Source: Antennarius striatus (Eukaryota; Chordata; Actinopteri; Lophiiformes; Antennariidae). Taken from it: a stretch of DNA of 64,000 nt. Within the stretch, counting starts at the first letter, position 1. Each line of letters starts with the position of its first letter. The stretch lies in NCBI RefSeq assembly GCF_040054535.1, contig NC_090779.1, forward strand, positions 22,748,501 through 22,812,500, in the 5' to 3' direction. The notes beneath the pieces were generated by a model, which did no database searches, was not told the origin of the DNA, and saw nothing but the letters and a program-made list of their open reading frames with translations. Both the position numbers and the translations under genes were made by a program. This document shows, piece after piece, positions 1-15,425 of the stretch.

Positions 1-859
1 GCAACCTGTACACAACATTTACAGTAAACAACACATGACAGTCTGGTGGTCTGTGTGGGGGAACTGGATGGGTGACCTTCAAAGAGTTAAACGCAGTTCT
101 CTCTTTTCTATGGAGGCCTGTGTGGGACATGTGCTGACTCTGATTATCACAGGTTTAATGCAGCTCAGCTTTTCTTCTTCGGTTGCACAACTGAATGGGG
201 TAAGAAATTCGATGTTGGCTCATAAACACATCGAACAGCAGCTCTTGAGAGAAAAAAAAAAAAAATTTATAATCAATCATCCTCTGAGAAAATAAATATA
301 AATGGCAGCAGCTGTGAGATCATTTAGCTGAGTGATAGAGAGAAGCTCTAAACCTCTTCTGTTTGTCATCTTTATATCCTATGAAACAAATGAACAGTTC
401 ACAGCAGCTGTTTGTGAATCCTCAGAATAAAAGCTAAATTACTGTGATTTACAGCTTGAAGAGAGATGAATCAAACTGACAGGAGCTGCTTCAGCATCTT
501 GTGTTTACGCCACACGCATGGAATGTCTTTGGGTTTTGGATTGCTGGACAAACAAGACATGTGGTTATTATTTTTTTTATTATTAAATCAAGTGTTTCAA
601 GCCCACATCTAGAGACTTTTTTTACCTAACTGTGTCTTGTCCAGTACTTTACTGTCGGTGTAGCAGCAGAAATGTAGTTTCAGATGTAATACTCAAGAAA
701 CACAGTTTTTACAGAGCCATTCCTTTACCTTTAGAATGACTGATGCACCCAGATATATAATAATAAATAATGTAGATAAATAATGTCTCAGTAAAGACAG
801 ACCCTCCTCTAGAGATCAGACGTGTTTTTTGATCTGTACTTTCTTCTCCTCCCTCTCAG
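1..859. other. Sequence upstream of first visible CHST8 coding exon
   Basis: I see no supported gene here. The stretch is AT-rich with short homopolymer runs and no convincing coding exon. A polypyrimidine tract ending in CAG at 850-859 looks like a 3' splice site for the exon that carries the CHST8 start codon, so at least one untranslated 5' exon and the promoter of that gene probably lie in this stretch or left of the window. Confidence 0.45.
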
Positions 860-919
860 TCTGTGGGTTCGTGGCTGGTCTGGGATCAGCCTGGTGGACT
901 GTAGTTCCTCTCTGTGGTC

Positions 920-3900
920 ATGAAGCCACCCTGCTCCCTCTACTGCTCCCTGTGCTCCCTGATGCTGCTGGGAGCCGGATCTCTACTGCTGCTGGTCCAC
1001 CTGCAGGACCTCAGCCATAATGTCCTCCATCAGCCCTCAGGTCAGTCCCACCACAGGAAGGAGCTGGTCTCTAACCATTTTCTGAACACACACCCATCTG
1101 GCATCTACACACACATACAGAATTATAAAGAAAACCAAAAATATGTCAGATCTGTTGCAAGAATCCAAGGATAGGTCCCGTCTCCATGCATTTCGTCCGA
1201 ATGATCATCCGATCTCCGGTTTGTAGAGAACAGATGATTCCTGAACCACAACATCTGGTTCCGTCGTGTTCAGTTAGTCGGGATCGCTGGATCCGATTCA
1301 GCTCTGGGTTGTTCACCGTGAGCGAACCCGTCAGGACGAAGGTGTTCACCAGGATGGAGATCTGGCTCAGTGCTAAATGAAATGGAACCCTGCTGCATCC
1401 ATTCAGCTCTGGCATACATATCTGTTTACAACCACGCAGACATCTTATTGATTAGACATTAGGATCTAAAACCAGGAAGCGGCAGATGTTTTTATCCCCG
1501 TTTATTTATTTATTTACTCACCTGATGTTATTTTGGGTGTCATGTGTCCTCAGTCAGGATCAATATGTGGTCCGTGGACCCGCACCGAGCCGGTGCCACC
1601 TTTAATTTTCACATTGAAGTGGAGCTTCCCTTAATGAACTGTAATTGGCACGGGGGGGGTTGAAGGTGACCCGTCTCTTTTAGTTTCCTGTTGATTCTCA
1701 CACCAAAATGAAAGTTGTCCTCTGGCCGTCCTGCCAGCCGCCCTGATGAGAGAATGGAAATGTTGTCTCGCTCATCAATTACCTTAATGAGCACCGACTG
1801 CTTCTCTGGCTTTCAGACAGCAGCTCCTGCTGAACCGATGGCGCCGATTTCAGTCACATGACCACTACCCTCAGCTTCCAGCTGCAGTCTCTGATTGGCT
1901 AACATCGTTTAACTTAAGATGAAAGGATGTGAGACATTTTAAATTGATTTTAAACCTGAAATACCAGATTGTTTTTATTACAAGAGGAACACAATCAAAT
2001 CATCTGTCAGTAAAATAGTGTGCTGTCTGTCTATTTTTTGCAGACAATCAATAAATTGATCAGTTAGAAAGTCTGCTTCTGCTCACTGAGTAAATGTTGC
2101 CCATCTCAGATTTTTATACCAGCATTTTTTTATTTTTCATATTTTTGGGGTTATAAGTATTTATGTTTTGTTTTTTTTCAATCAGAAATGCAGAGGTGCC
2201 CTGCAGCAAGGCACTGTCCCCTTTATAAGTAGCTTAAAATGGCTATAAGGGCTCAATAATGTTAAATTATCATGTTAAATTATTCTGAATATTTTTTTTA
2301 CTTATTCAAGTTCTAAACATTACATTTGCACACAAAGAGTATGTTGGTTTTTCTCTCAGTTATAACATAAATTATTTTAATTTGTCAGGTTATGAAACCC
2401 ACAGAACTCCATCAATCAAGGATCAAACTGTCCAAGAGAATAAAGAAAAATAGCATCAAACACAAGTTAAGACATTAACTTTGTTAACACGCTTTTTGTC
2501 AGCGTTATATATATATGTGTATAATGTGTGTGTGTGTGTGTGTGTGTGTGCATGAAAATAGTCTTGTGATTAGGAAAAATGATTTCCCCAGTGGGATGAT
2601 TAAAGTATATTTCTCCCTCCTATCTGGGGTGCATCCCTCCTTTTGCCCGTAGCCGGCTGTGATCGGCTCCAGCAGAAGCGTGCCGCGCAGGGCGGATAGG
2701 CGGCTGCAGATGAAACCATTGTGATCTTGACGATATAGAACCCAGTACGTAAATGATTTGAAGCGGCGTTCGATGTCAGTTCAGTAAGAGCCTTGCACCA
2801 ACCGAGTAACGTGTCACATCTGTGATTTTTTTTGTTTTCCCTTCAACAGAAGGTTTTTGATGTTTTTCATTCTCATGGGCTTTTTCCATGACCTTAGGGT
2901 CAAAGAAATCCATTCACACACACAGGACTGTTTAAATCCCTGAAGAGTTTTAAATCTTTTGATCCCGCGGCAGCTCTGGAGTTCTGTGTGCTGATGTATT
3001 ATCTGTGTCATCGTGCTCCAGCGCTGAAGTATAGACGTCCTCCCAGGGTCACAGACCAGACATAAAGTAGTGACAAAATATTACCTTCAGCTGCACAATT
3101 CATCAAGTATGCCACTCAAAGTGGAATATTGAGTTCTGCAGACACGCGGCTCCTTCATGTGAGAGAAGAGAGTATTTTATTTATCACCAAAAACCCATCA
3201 AGCCCAGACTAGGTTCAATTCTGTTTAGTTCTTTTCAGAGCCACAAGTACAAGTGGACAAAGAAATTCATTTGTGACAGAAAGCGACAAAAACAAATGTT
3301 TGTCGACAGCCATCTGGATCTGGAGGAAACTCTGGTGGCTGTCTGTAAACGGTCCAATCAGAGGTTCAGCCTGGGTGTGGGGGTCAAAGCCCCGATCGTG
3401 GATGTGGGATACTGAGTCTCAAACGGCGGCTGCTTACTGAGTTCAGGGGTGTAATAATTCTCAGCCTGCCGGTGGTATGTTTACGTTTCTGTCAGTATAA
3501 AAGGCTTGTAAGAGATAATTCCTGTCTGTTTGGTTTTTATGCCTTTCTGACTATTGATCGTTTTACAAATATATCATGTATCACATTGATTAAGATACGG
3601 TTTCCTCGTCCCAACAGAAGCTAAATTTAGAGTCGTCTCCTCCGTCATTGATCTGCTGCTCATCTATTCTTAACCCTGTGATCTTTTGCTCTGCGTTCTT
3701 TTCATAAATTATTTATTTGTTTCTATTTCTTAACCTTTATTGAACCAGGCAAGACAGATTATAAAAAATTATTATCTACATAAGATATCTCCCTAACCTG
3801 ATCGATCACCAGCCCAGCGATCGATCTGTGGAGTGGAAGGAGCTCCCAGTCAGATTCTACATAGACGGCTGCAAAAATTTATAGATCAATTTAGATGATT

Positions 3901-6900
3901 GTTCTTTAATGAAATCAATGTTCTCCATGTTGAGGCTGTGACAGAAACACGATCTGTCCTCTTTTCTTCCTCTTTTCCATATTCTTCTTTTTTTCTTCTT
4001 CTGCATCTTCTTCTGCATGCTGTCTTTCCAGTTTCTACACAGTAATAATATGAACACCAGTAAAGTAATAACATTCAGCACAATCAGACACACACCAACA
4101 GCAATCATACACATACTAACCACAGGCACTGATTCAACTGCAATCACACAAACACACCAAACAGGTCAATCACAACTACTCTTACTGTAGAGATTGAAAC
4201 GTAGCTAAAAAAGACATTTTTGAATGAACACAGATGAAATATTTTCATTATTTTGACAGTTTTAGATTGCTTAAAGTACACGTTTCAGAGAAAACAATGT
4301 GATAACAACTATTATCGGACTAAACAACTTGATTTCCGCCCAAACACATGTATCACACAAAGTGGGTAAATTGAGCGTTTTCTCTTCCTGGCGGACGTGA
4401 AATCCGACACAAGTAGGTGTCTACCTGCAAATAAACCTAGAGAAAGTTCATAATTCTGTTTCTTTTGTGCTTTAAATTAATAGAATTTAATGAAACTCCT
4501 CTGTACATTGTAGCCTGGGAGAATACACATGTAAATATTATATAAGGCAGCAGCTTCCAATAAAGATAACGGTGGTGTAAATGAAACAGAAAAGAAGCAG
4601 CAGTGTGCATCGAGGCCATATGAGTTCTCTGAAGGAAGCACATTAAATTACTGTATCTGTGAGCTCCCTGTGTGCGCGCCGCAGATTCAATTTCCTGCCT
4701 TAAGTGACTTAATGTAATTTGAAAGTTTGGCTGGGGGAGTGTGACCAGTGTGATGTGCGTCCTATTTCAGTCCAAACAGAGACATGTCAGCGCATGCTTC
4801 AGCCCCACTTTGGCAGAAGCCTTTGATTAATGTTCTCCTCCACACATAGACACTTTATGAGGCGTAAACAAGGCAAATATGAACAAACATGAAGGAAAAA
4901 AGCGACTGGGCGGAGGTGTCAGAATGAAACGCACGATGTTCCTCTGATCGGTGTCAGAGCAGGGATTCAAGAACCGCGTCTCAAGTATGAAATCATCTTC
5001 AGCAAAGTTCAGATGTTGAAGCAGCAGCAGGAAGGTGTGATGCATTATGTATTGTTTGGTTGTGTTTCACCCCCTCCACTTAAGATCTGCATGTCTGATG
5101 TCTTTGGTTTTAGCCCCCAGATGTTTCCTCTTCGTCATCGTCTGTGTTGATCTGTAGCTTAAACTAAATTGCACCGGTTTCCTCTATTTCACCCCAGCGA
5201 TGTCATTAGTTAATGCTAACATGTTATCAGACAATAGCAGGAATATGAGGATGGAATGGAGTAGTTACAGCTAAACTTTATGGGTTTCCTTGGCAACACA
5301 TCAGGTATGGCTTTCAGTTGCACATTGTGCCTTTTTGAAGCTCTTTTTTCATTCATTCTTCACATCCAGCCATCCTTCGGTCCCCTGGCTATAACTATTA
5401 CACGCACTGTGCTGAGTCAGCACTGGCCCATTGTCAGCCCCCCCGTCAGATCAGGACCCACTGAAGTCTTCATCCCTGACCTCCTTCCGGCAACAGCAGC
5501 TCATTGGTAATCAGAGCCTCTTCATTAACATCATCATCTTCATCGGGTCACGTCCCCCTGATGTAAGCGAAGCGCAGCTGAACAGAGACGGGCCGTCCTC
5601 TGTATTAATGTATGATGATGTGATGTTATTATGGGGGCGTTTGAAGGGTTTCGGGTTAGAATAGATGGTGTCGATGGTTTGAGCTCCTCAGGCCTGTTCT
5701 TCATAAAACATCTGTCCAGCTTCACCAGCAACCGTTTCTGTGATGGGAAATGATTTTCACTTCACGCAAAAGATAAAAAAGAAAGAAAGACGAGACAGAA
5801 AATATTGTTTCTTGAAAAACTAATTATCAATATTTTATAGACGGTGAGACCTCTCCGCTCATGTCTTTCACTCCCCAAACAAAGCAGAACCTCTGGAGCT
5901 TTTGATGATTTATTTTCCTGCAGTCCACCTCCACAGGAAAAATCCATCAGTGAGGAGAGCGCGGCAGAAAAATCATCACAACAGCAAATACAGACGACAT
6001 AAAGATGACTGCAACACGACGCAAAACAGGAAAACACGTCTGGAGAATGAAAATAAAGTAGCTCATTGTGAACTATTTCTATATGTACAAATAGATAAAA
6101 ACTCTCCCGTCGCCCCGTCTTCATCTTCAAATAAGTTGAATCAGACAAACGTGACGATCTTCTGAGGCATCCTGAGGCTCAGCATCCTCCCAGCCACTGC
6201 TTTGATGCTAGCATGATGCTAATAGCTGCATATTAAATCACAGCAGGCAGAAGCACGTAGACACGCTGTCATAATGGATGTGTTTTGTGAAGCTGGTGTC
6301 TGACAGATGGATGTGTGGCTGCGGGTTTGTGGAGCCTCGCATGTATTGTTCGTGGCAGCAGTGATGCATTGTGGTTCAAAGCATAGAAGCAAAAGGTGTC
6401 GACACTTTTTCTGGTTCCCAGTTGTCAGCTTCTGTCTTGTTTTATGACTTGGTAAAGAAAGACAGCAATCCAACCCTAGTGAGTTGCTCCAAAGTTGTGA
6501 AACTGACTCACCTTTAAAACACATGGACTCAGTGCTGACTCAAAAACAGAGGTCAGACGTGAGGGTAATGTGGAGAAGATCTGGAGCCGAGACTGATTAT
6601 GGATCATCCACACCACTAGATGTTTGATGGAAGCGGCTGCTGACGTTATTGTAGCCGAAGCACAGAGGAGACCAACCAGAAACCGATGCTGTCGGGCGTC
6701 TTGCAGTTGAGCTGACAGGATTTTATTTTTATTTCATTTCAGATCAGGACAGATGGAGTTAGGAGACACAAATGTGTGATAAATATGGCAATTTTTCCTT
6801 TCATCGCTGTCCAAAACTTCTCCATGCCAAAGCTAGTGTGAAGTGGAGTGATAAGTGAATGAAAGCTAATTTGTTAATGATCGTGCTTTACAGAATCACA

Positions 6901-9900
6901 AACACAGTCCTGTCAAATCCAGGGATCAGGAGCGTCCTCCACTCCAACAGATCTACTGGCAAGAGAAGATGTGTTTCCTCCACAATATGGCCTTATATAT
7001 AAGATTCCTCAGGTCACCTGATTCTCACACTTAGCTGAGTTTGTTCCAACCAACAAACCGTATCATTAAGGACGGGGGAGTTCCAGTTAGTTTAGATGCA
7101 GCTGTATTTATGTTGTCCTCCAGACCGCCGTCTGCTGGAACCAGACACTGTTCTCAATGTAGCGAAAAGCAATCCTCACTAAGTCACAAATACACACACA
7201 CACACACAAACACACACACACTGGCCCTGGTGAGATGATCTGGACGTGTTCTAACCTCAGATCTCAGCGGTTCTGCGGGTGGAATCCATTAGTCGGACTG
7301 GTATCTGGAGCGCAGCACATTCTCTCCTGCTGCAATAAGAAGCCTCCCTGCAGCTTTCATTCTCTCCCCAACCTGCAGCCTGAATCCTCTCCATATCGAG
7401 TCATTTCGAGAGGGAAGAACAGAAGACCGGTGTGAAGAGGATGTTTTAGTCTCAACATCACAGGGGAGGTTAATATGACCTCATGTTTATTACTGCAGTC
7501 ATCGCTGCAAAGGCTCAGGAGATGCAACTAATAAATCCACGAGTCTCTTTCTGTGCTTACCTCACTACCCCGCTGTGGTTTTTAGTGTTAGCATCATCAT
7601 CCTCACCCCCTTCCTCCAGAGGTGTGAATCTCCTTTAACGAGAGGTGGAGTGACAACAACACTAGTTAGCAGCTATTCCCAAAGAGCAGCACTCAAATCT
7701 ATCTCTCTATAGGGGGACGGTTAATTATATATGTTAAATTTTATAGTTTTCTATAAGGCATCCTCTCTCAATTTAGTCCTGCTTCTGCTATAAAAACTAA
7801 AAGATAAATAAGGGATATTTCTATTGCAGCGAAAAACATGTATCTGCACACATTTAACTTTCATGTAAATTTATTTAAAGTTGGCAAAAGTAACTTAAAA
7901 ATATCTTCATACGCCATCAGACCATCAAACACAAGCTGGAGCGGTGCATTTTGCTCTTTAGAAACGTTTGCGGTTCCTATAGTTTGTTTCCATGACAACA
8001 ACTTCTACCTATTTTTTTGATAAGAATAATGAATGTCAGGCATTCACCGGGGATGATGCTAAAATGTATTTCTAGCTAATGTTTATTAACATTTTTCGTG
8101 CGACGTGTTTTCCATTGTTTTACTTTAATTGTGTTGGTTTCAGTCAGTTTGAGGATATTTCTCATCAGATGAATTTGCATTATATTAATTTCTGACTGAT
8201 GAAGTGAAGACACTTTGCAGATTTATCATCTAGCAATGATTTTACTTTCATAAATTAACTCAAACATGTTGTAATGCAACATCCAACCACTGCTGGCATC
8301 ACCTTATTCCACCGATGGACACTGTGAAGACAACCCAAAGCTGGAAAACATGATGGAAACCCACTTCCTGTTCTGGTCTCTACTGCTGTTTGGACAACTC
8401 GGAATGTTTATGCGAAAGTTTTGTGGTATTTTTAGAGTCTTGTGCATCTCTCTGTGACTCACCATGTTCGTGGTTATTTTAGGAAGACATGCAGACATCA
8501 GCAGATATGAGTGTAACACGCAGGTTTCTAGTGTGTGTGTGGGTGACGGCTTCAGTATGTGTCATACAGAGACACACACACACACACAGCCATTAATACC
8601 AGTATTATATGTTAGCATGTGATATGTTGTCTAACATGTGAGATGTCATGAGACGGCGTTATTACATATGAAGTGCTGCCTGATGTGTGTGTTAAACATC
8701 ACACACACACACACACACACACACACACCACACTGACGTGTTACACATGTGACATATTAAAAATCACACAGTGGGATGTTTTATGCCACCATTGTGTCCC
8801 TCAGTGACGTGACGTCGAGTCTCCATTGTGGTCCTAGAAGTTAATTTTTTCATTCCTAACAGAAATCTGATCTTTGATCTTTGATTTTAAATCAGTTATG
8901 AGGCTCGTTTCATTGAAAAAAATGATAAATATATTAATGTTGCTGCACGACAACATGAGTCAACGTAGGGGTTCGTATTCTTCCTCTGCTGCTACCTGAT
9001 CAAACGGGGCATATCTGAGGCTGCCCCTGGTGCAGGTGGGGAGGAAAGCTGAATCTTCTTCATGCGATGTGAAGATCAGGCGTTTTGGTGCAGAGATGCT
9101 TTACACCAGCAGGGGAACGGAGTCTTCTCAGATCGGCATCTCCACGGTTTGGATTTCCAGCGTCTTCCACAGGTTCATCTGAGCAGATGAAGCTCCTGAT
9201 TTATTCATCAGGTGATCCTCCTGCTCCAGCAGCAGCATCACGTTACCCGTCATGGCATCCTGCTGGAGCAGACCACAGCAGCATGTATAACACAACCACC
9301 TGATGAATAAATCAGAAGCAGGGCGTGTGTGTTGTTGGCCCTTTAATCTGTTAACACGCTAAAATAACTCAACAAAATACGTCTTAACTGAACGTTGGTT
9401 AAGTTTTAGCTCCTGGATTAACTGTAATCCTGTTGGGCGAAGTGTATTTAATCCCAGGTTTGTGATAACCTTGAATGTCAGTGTCAGTTAATGGTTTAAA
9501 TCAGGGGTGTCGAAACAACGGCCTGCAGCAGTTTTTAAAATTTTAAATTTTTTCTGCCCTGCCCCCAAAAAAAGTTGCCACGACAAAAAGAAAAAAAGTT
9601 ACACACTCATATTTTGTTGGACCGCCTTTAGCTTTGATTGCAGCATGCATTTCCTGTGACATTGTTTCGATAAGCTACTGCAATATCACAAGAGTTATTT
9701 CCATCCGATGATGCATTATTTTTTCATCAATGCATTGAGGATGGTGGGATCTGACTGCTGAGCAAAGCCATCTCCAGCACCTCCCAAACATTCTCAATAC
9801 TGGGGTTCAGGTCTGGACTCTGTGGTGGCCAATCCGTGTTTGAAAATCATGTTTCATGTTCCCCGAACAACTCTTTCACAATTTCAGACCAATGAATCCT

Positions 9901-12900
9901 GGCATTGTATTCTTGGAATAGACCCAGTCAGGTCAGGTGTAAGTTCGGAAACAGTATGAGTTCAAATAATGAGGTCAGCGGTCTGCTGCGGTATACTGAA
10001 TGACCAGGTTATTCTATCAATGGATGTTTTTCTTAACCGATGGCACGGGCATAGTCCAAGATGACAATGCCACAAGTTGTGAAAGAGGATTTTTTTTGGC
10101 CAGGCAGTGTATCTTAGTTTCACCACAAGTGGAGCCACCTGCATTCACTGAAGACTCATCAATACAGCAGCTTCTCTCTTCAGATTGATCAAAGAAAAAT
10201 GTCGCAAGACATGAACAAAAATGGCAGTATCCCACAGGTCCTACTCTGGCGCCATGCAGAGTAAGCCAGACAAAACTCAACAGTTTATTTTTTTTCCCAT
10301 GATAACAAAATACCTAGAGAACGTTACCATAGCAGCTATGTGGTCGCTCAATTTATAGCAAGACACAGGAGACCGTTTTCAGATGGTGACGTCATTCAAC
10401 AGCGCCTCGCTAAAGTCACAGAAATAATGTGCCTGGAAGAGATGGCAGAACTCAAAAACGTGGGCATGAGATGCAGACGTCACCGACACCAACCAGATGT
10501 TCGTCTTTCTGTGGGGAGTTGAGGAAAACTTTAGAATTACAGAGCAGCTGCTGGGTCACAATCAACTCTTCCAAGACTATCAATGAGAAAGAAATCTGGC
10601 TGTTCTCGACTCCCTTCCTCACTCCTACACAAAAAGTAGAAGTGAGCATGCAATTGGAAGTTATGGAGATGCAAGTGTGAGGATTCTCTGAAGGCGCAGC
10701 GTCAGCTTCTCTCCGTACCCAACTTCTATCAGAGCTTGGAAAAGTTTCATCTGATGAGACGCCACGGAAGAAGGACGTCGAGTCTGTCGGTCTCAACCTA
10801 CATGTGTGAACAAATATTCCCTCTGTTAGCGATGAACAAAACCAGGTTCCTTCTCATCTCAGCCACCAAACGGACTCAAGGGGGATTAAATCAAGGACTT
10901 CTTCCAGGTTTTGATTTACGTCCATCTTTTGGGTGGATGGACATGAGTCAGGCTGGCTAAACAAATGCCTGGTGGGGATAGGGACTCTGCTGTGTGGCTG
11001 TGGTGTAGAAATGAGATGAATATTTACTGTCCCAGAGGAAGATTAGTCTCAGAAACCCCCAGATAAAGACGATTCATGGGTTCATAAGAACAGTACCGCA
11101 GCGTCAGCAAGGCTGATGGGCTGAACAGATAAAACTCCCATTCAGTCTGGTCTTATCTGCCAGCAGATTGATGTTATGTGAGGTATTGATCAGGGCCATT
11201 TGCTCCTGTGAGTGTTGACATTCTGTAGTTCACGTCCGGAGCCTGAATGCTGATGCGTTCACAGGCAGTGGGAGGTTTTACAGCAGCTTGATGTTGTAAA
11301 TAGACGACATTCTGATGTCTAAGGCTTTGTTCTGTGTCTGTGAATGGAGGATCGGTTCAAGGTGTGAACTGATTCACATCCATCCTGATTGTCACGTCAC
11401 AGGTGGACAGTCGAACCCACATTCAGGGGTGTTCTGAGTCACACCTTTCCTCCTTTAGCAGTGAATGCTAATGTGTTCTGCGCCACATTGAAACAACAAG
11501 AAGCCACGACCGGCAGAATAAATCACTGGCTGATTTCCATTTACTTCACTGGAATGTAAATGTCTGAGCAGGGCTCAACCCTGATTCAATCCACAGAGAA
11601 AGCCGGTCCAGATCTCACTCTAGTCCTATGTTCATCCCAGATTATCTGGTAGTGGGAAGCATTTACAGATCCAGATCCTTCAGATCCTCATGTACCCAGC
11701 AGACTACCTTGATCATTTTTAAACATGTTTAGGATTTAAAGTTAGGAGGATTACAGCAGCTCCTTTCAAGCTGAGCTGGACTGACCCATTAATGATGTCC
11801 CCTTATGAGTTATGTTTGGTATTTTACAGTCTTGGGGAAGCATGTAGTTCTTAAAAAACAAGGAGGAAGTGCAAAGCTGCAGTAGCTGTAGAGGCGTGAA
11901 GCTGATCAGACACAGCAGGAAGTTATGTGAAAGATTAGTAGAAGAGGAGGGGTGAGGAAATGTGAGCGTTCGGTTGTTACATGCCAGGAAAGAACTCCAC
12001 AAATGAGATGTTTGTTCTGAAAGTGACTGTGGAGGAGTGTTGAGGCCAGAGGGAATGTGATGTATGCCAGTGACATCATCATCATCATTATCATCTGTGA
12101 AGAGAAGAAAGCCAGTTTAGATGAACGCAGAGAGGTGGTGGAAGATGGAGGACATGAATGTCACTGAACAGTCACCAGGACGTCTTAGAGTTCATGGTGA
12201 AGGCACACGAAGGCCGTCATGGAGAGATGTCGGCGTAGATTCTGACTAACACGAGTGTCCGTAGAGCCGTTCAGTCCTACGCTCTTTGAACTCATCAAAT
12301 GTCAGACATCAAACTCAGCATGGAGCTGCTGCTGCTGTCCACTGACTCCATTACCAGTCCCTGTGATGTAAAAGGACAAGGGGTCATCTTGATTGGTTGC
12401 TTTTGAGATCTCCATGACGACGACGCAGCTGACATATTGACAGTTTTTACTCCAACTGTGCTGCAGTCCTGACTTTAATACAGGATGAAGAGAGGATTTG
12501 AAGGAGTGATGGTTCCGTGTTGACCAGGCTGCGGGGCTGGACCATCCTCATATATCATGTTTGTGTTGGATGAAGACTAGAAAAGGGGTTGTTTTGTGGT
12601 TGCTGTTGTGGTAAACAAAGCATTATGGGATGCTTTTGTTAGCGGTGCTGCAGTTGCTGCTCTGTGATAAGCCCTTTGTCACAGGCGGCGCCGCACTTTT
12701 GTTGTGAATGGACTGAACCACACAGACGTCACCCATTCACACACATAAATACATTCATGAGGACCAGGCATGTGATAACCAACACACACACACATATTCA
12801 CACATTCACACACGCCCACACCAGTAGAACAGCAGCTGGCTTTTCTTCACTCACACTGGAGGGGCCAGGAATGGAACCACTGACCCTCCAGGAAGTGGAC

Positions 12901-15384
12901 GGATCCACAGCCAAGCCTGTTTGGATCTGATTGGATTTGTCCATCTTTGTTATCAATATGGGATTTTTATTGGCTGAGTTTCATCACGTGATGATTGATA
13001 ACACAGAGAGATTCCTTTTGACATTTCATATGTAATTGGGTTTCTTCAGAACTGCTATTGCAACACAAATAAGATTTATGTTTCGGTGGAAGGATTAAGT
13101 CCTGGGGGGGATTTTTCTGGCTTCAGATGTTCAATCAGCTGATCTGAGATGTTGGACAAGAACCTGATGACGGTTCAAAAGTTTGTAGGTATTTGTTTGA
13201 TGCTTAAAGGAGCTGAAGGGTGTTTGATGGCTTCGCTGTCTTCAACTGAGGTCGTTCATTAGTCCGCATGTCGTGGAATGAAAGTAAAGTCTCCCTTCAT
13301 GGTACACAGTCGACATCTATCGAGATAGAATGAACCATTACACCGGCTCAAAATCCTTTTTACATCCAGCTCTGCTCTCCAGTTTGTTTGATCCTGCTGG
13401 ATCCAGGTCTCCGTAGACTCTGTTCCTCCAGTCGCTGGAGTAAAGTCATCCTGCCTGAGCTCCTGACGGGTCTGCAGGGCCAAAAAACAAACGCACCTCT
13501 CTCCTTGTGCTATCATTAGCGCGCCACGCTCAGGTCACCCCGGCCTCAGCTGCGTTGCCGTGGATCTGACGGGACAGCAGCTGCTGAGCTCAGCAGTACA
13601 GCGGCATGCTGGGTAATTAGAGTCCTGTGGGCATCTCTGAGGTCAGGATGTCAGTAAACACACCTGTGCATCTCTGGCAATCAGCTGCTGCTCCGCTAAA
13701 GTTAGCATTTCTTTAACTGGAAGGTGTAGATATAGCAGTTTGAGGAGGTGTTATTTATAATGTTATTACCCGTGTCTAAGCAAGTAGTGTTAGCATATTA
13801 GGATACCCCCCCCCCCATCTGGAAGTGGACTCACTAGGGTTGGGCCAAACGAGATAAATCCATAAGGATCAGGATCCAGATCCAGTAATTCTCATTTTAT
13901 TCAGGCATTTCTCTACGTTGTAAATACCTTGATCAGTCCTAAACAGTCCAATGAAATGACATCATGAAATATTCTCTCATAAACAGACCATTTTATTGGA
14001 ATCAATTAATCATAACTAGAAAATGGTTCTCCCCCTAACTGGCAGACAAATGTTTAGAACTGCCATAAATAAATCTGTGAATCTGGACCTGTGACTATTT
14101 TCATTTTTAGACTAAGTTTTAAAAATACTTTCATCATTTATTTTGTTCTAAAGTGTTTGGCGATTGGCCGTCTAGTTTGTGTTGATTTAACTGAGTTTAC
14201 GGTCACCCTTCACATCTCTTATAGTACATTCACATTCACCTCTCTCTCACACACACACACACACAAATACATACACACAAGCTTGACTCACTCCGTCAGA
14301 GACAACAGATTCTGGCATATTGTCGATGGCAGATGACCTGTGTGTAGGTCATCGATGTGTGAATACACACTCTCGGGTAGAGGAGGTCAGACACCAGTAA
14401 AACCATCATCACAGAAAGTAGAGTGTGAACGATAAAATGCTCTTACTTGTGGTGATATATATATATTTATGTTTATCTATATCTCCAGTGTTTCTGATGC
14501 GTGGGCCTTCTTGGCCCTCAGCTGGTTGCCTGGAAACCCATGTGGCAGGTTGGCAGCGATCCCCTGGAACAGATAATGAGCTCATGGAGACGTGTTGTGT
14601 AAAAGTTTGCAGAGCACAAGTGTGAAAATGGTTCTGACAGTCGAAGAAGAATAATTAGTGATCAGCCTCCACAGTCTGGAGACGATAGTATGAGAGAGGC
14701 AGGTATCAGGCTTCAGTCTGGGGTGTTTTTCTGCCTCTGGTCTCCCTTCCTGTTGCTGATGTTCATGGACAGGATCTGAAGGTGGATTTCAGGTGAGTTC
14801 AGATTAGAAGCTCAGAATCGTGTCTCTTTACAGGGAACGTGATTCGGTTATCTTTATCAGTTCTTGATCCAGCAAGGTTTGAGAGAGTCTTCATCGCCAG
14901 ATCTGAGGCCACGGTCTTCTGTCAGAACCAGGCGGATTGCTCCCGGTTGGGGGTAAGTTAGTACCTCCAGAAAAGGACTTAAAGTCTCTGAGAGGTGCTG
15001 TTAAAAACTTGAAAAATGGAGCGTGAGATGGATGTGAAGGTTAGCGTTAGCAGCGTCAGCAGCGTCAGCAGGGGGCGATGGTGTTCTGGTGAAGATGTGA
15101 TAAACGTACCCGTGTCACATTTATAATAAGTGATTTATGTGCTTTAAAGATGCATATGATATGAGATATTATGGAACAAAGATATTTAATAAGATATAAT
15201 CTATCATCAGTGTTGATCGTGTATTGATCACCTGCATACATTTCTGTGCGTCTTAGCTGCTCAAAGGGTTTCCACTGGTGCGTTGGAGACGCCTGGCAAA
15301 GAGGTGCAGTCTGGGTAATAAATAACCAGGAGTAGGATGGTGCTAACCTTCAGTGTCAGGAAGCTGCTGAGAAGCCATCTGGTG

Positions 15385-15425
<41 letters not shown>

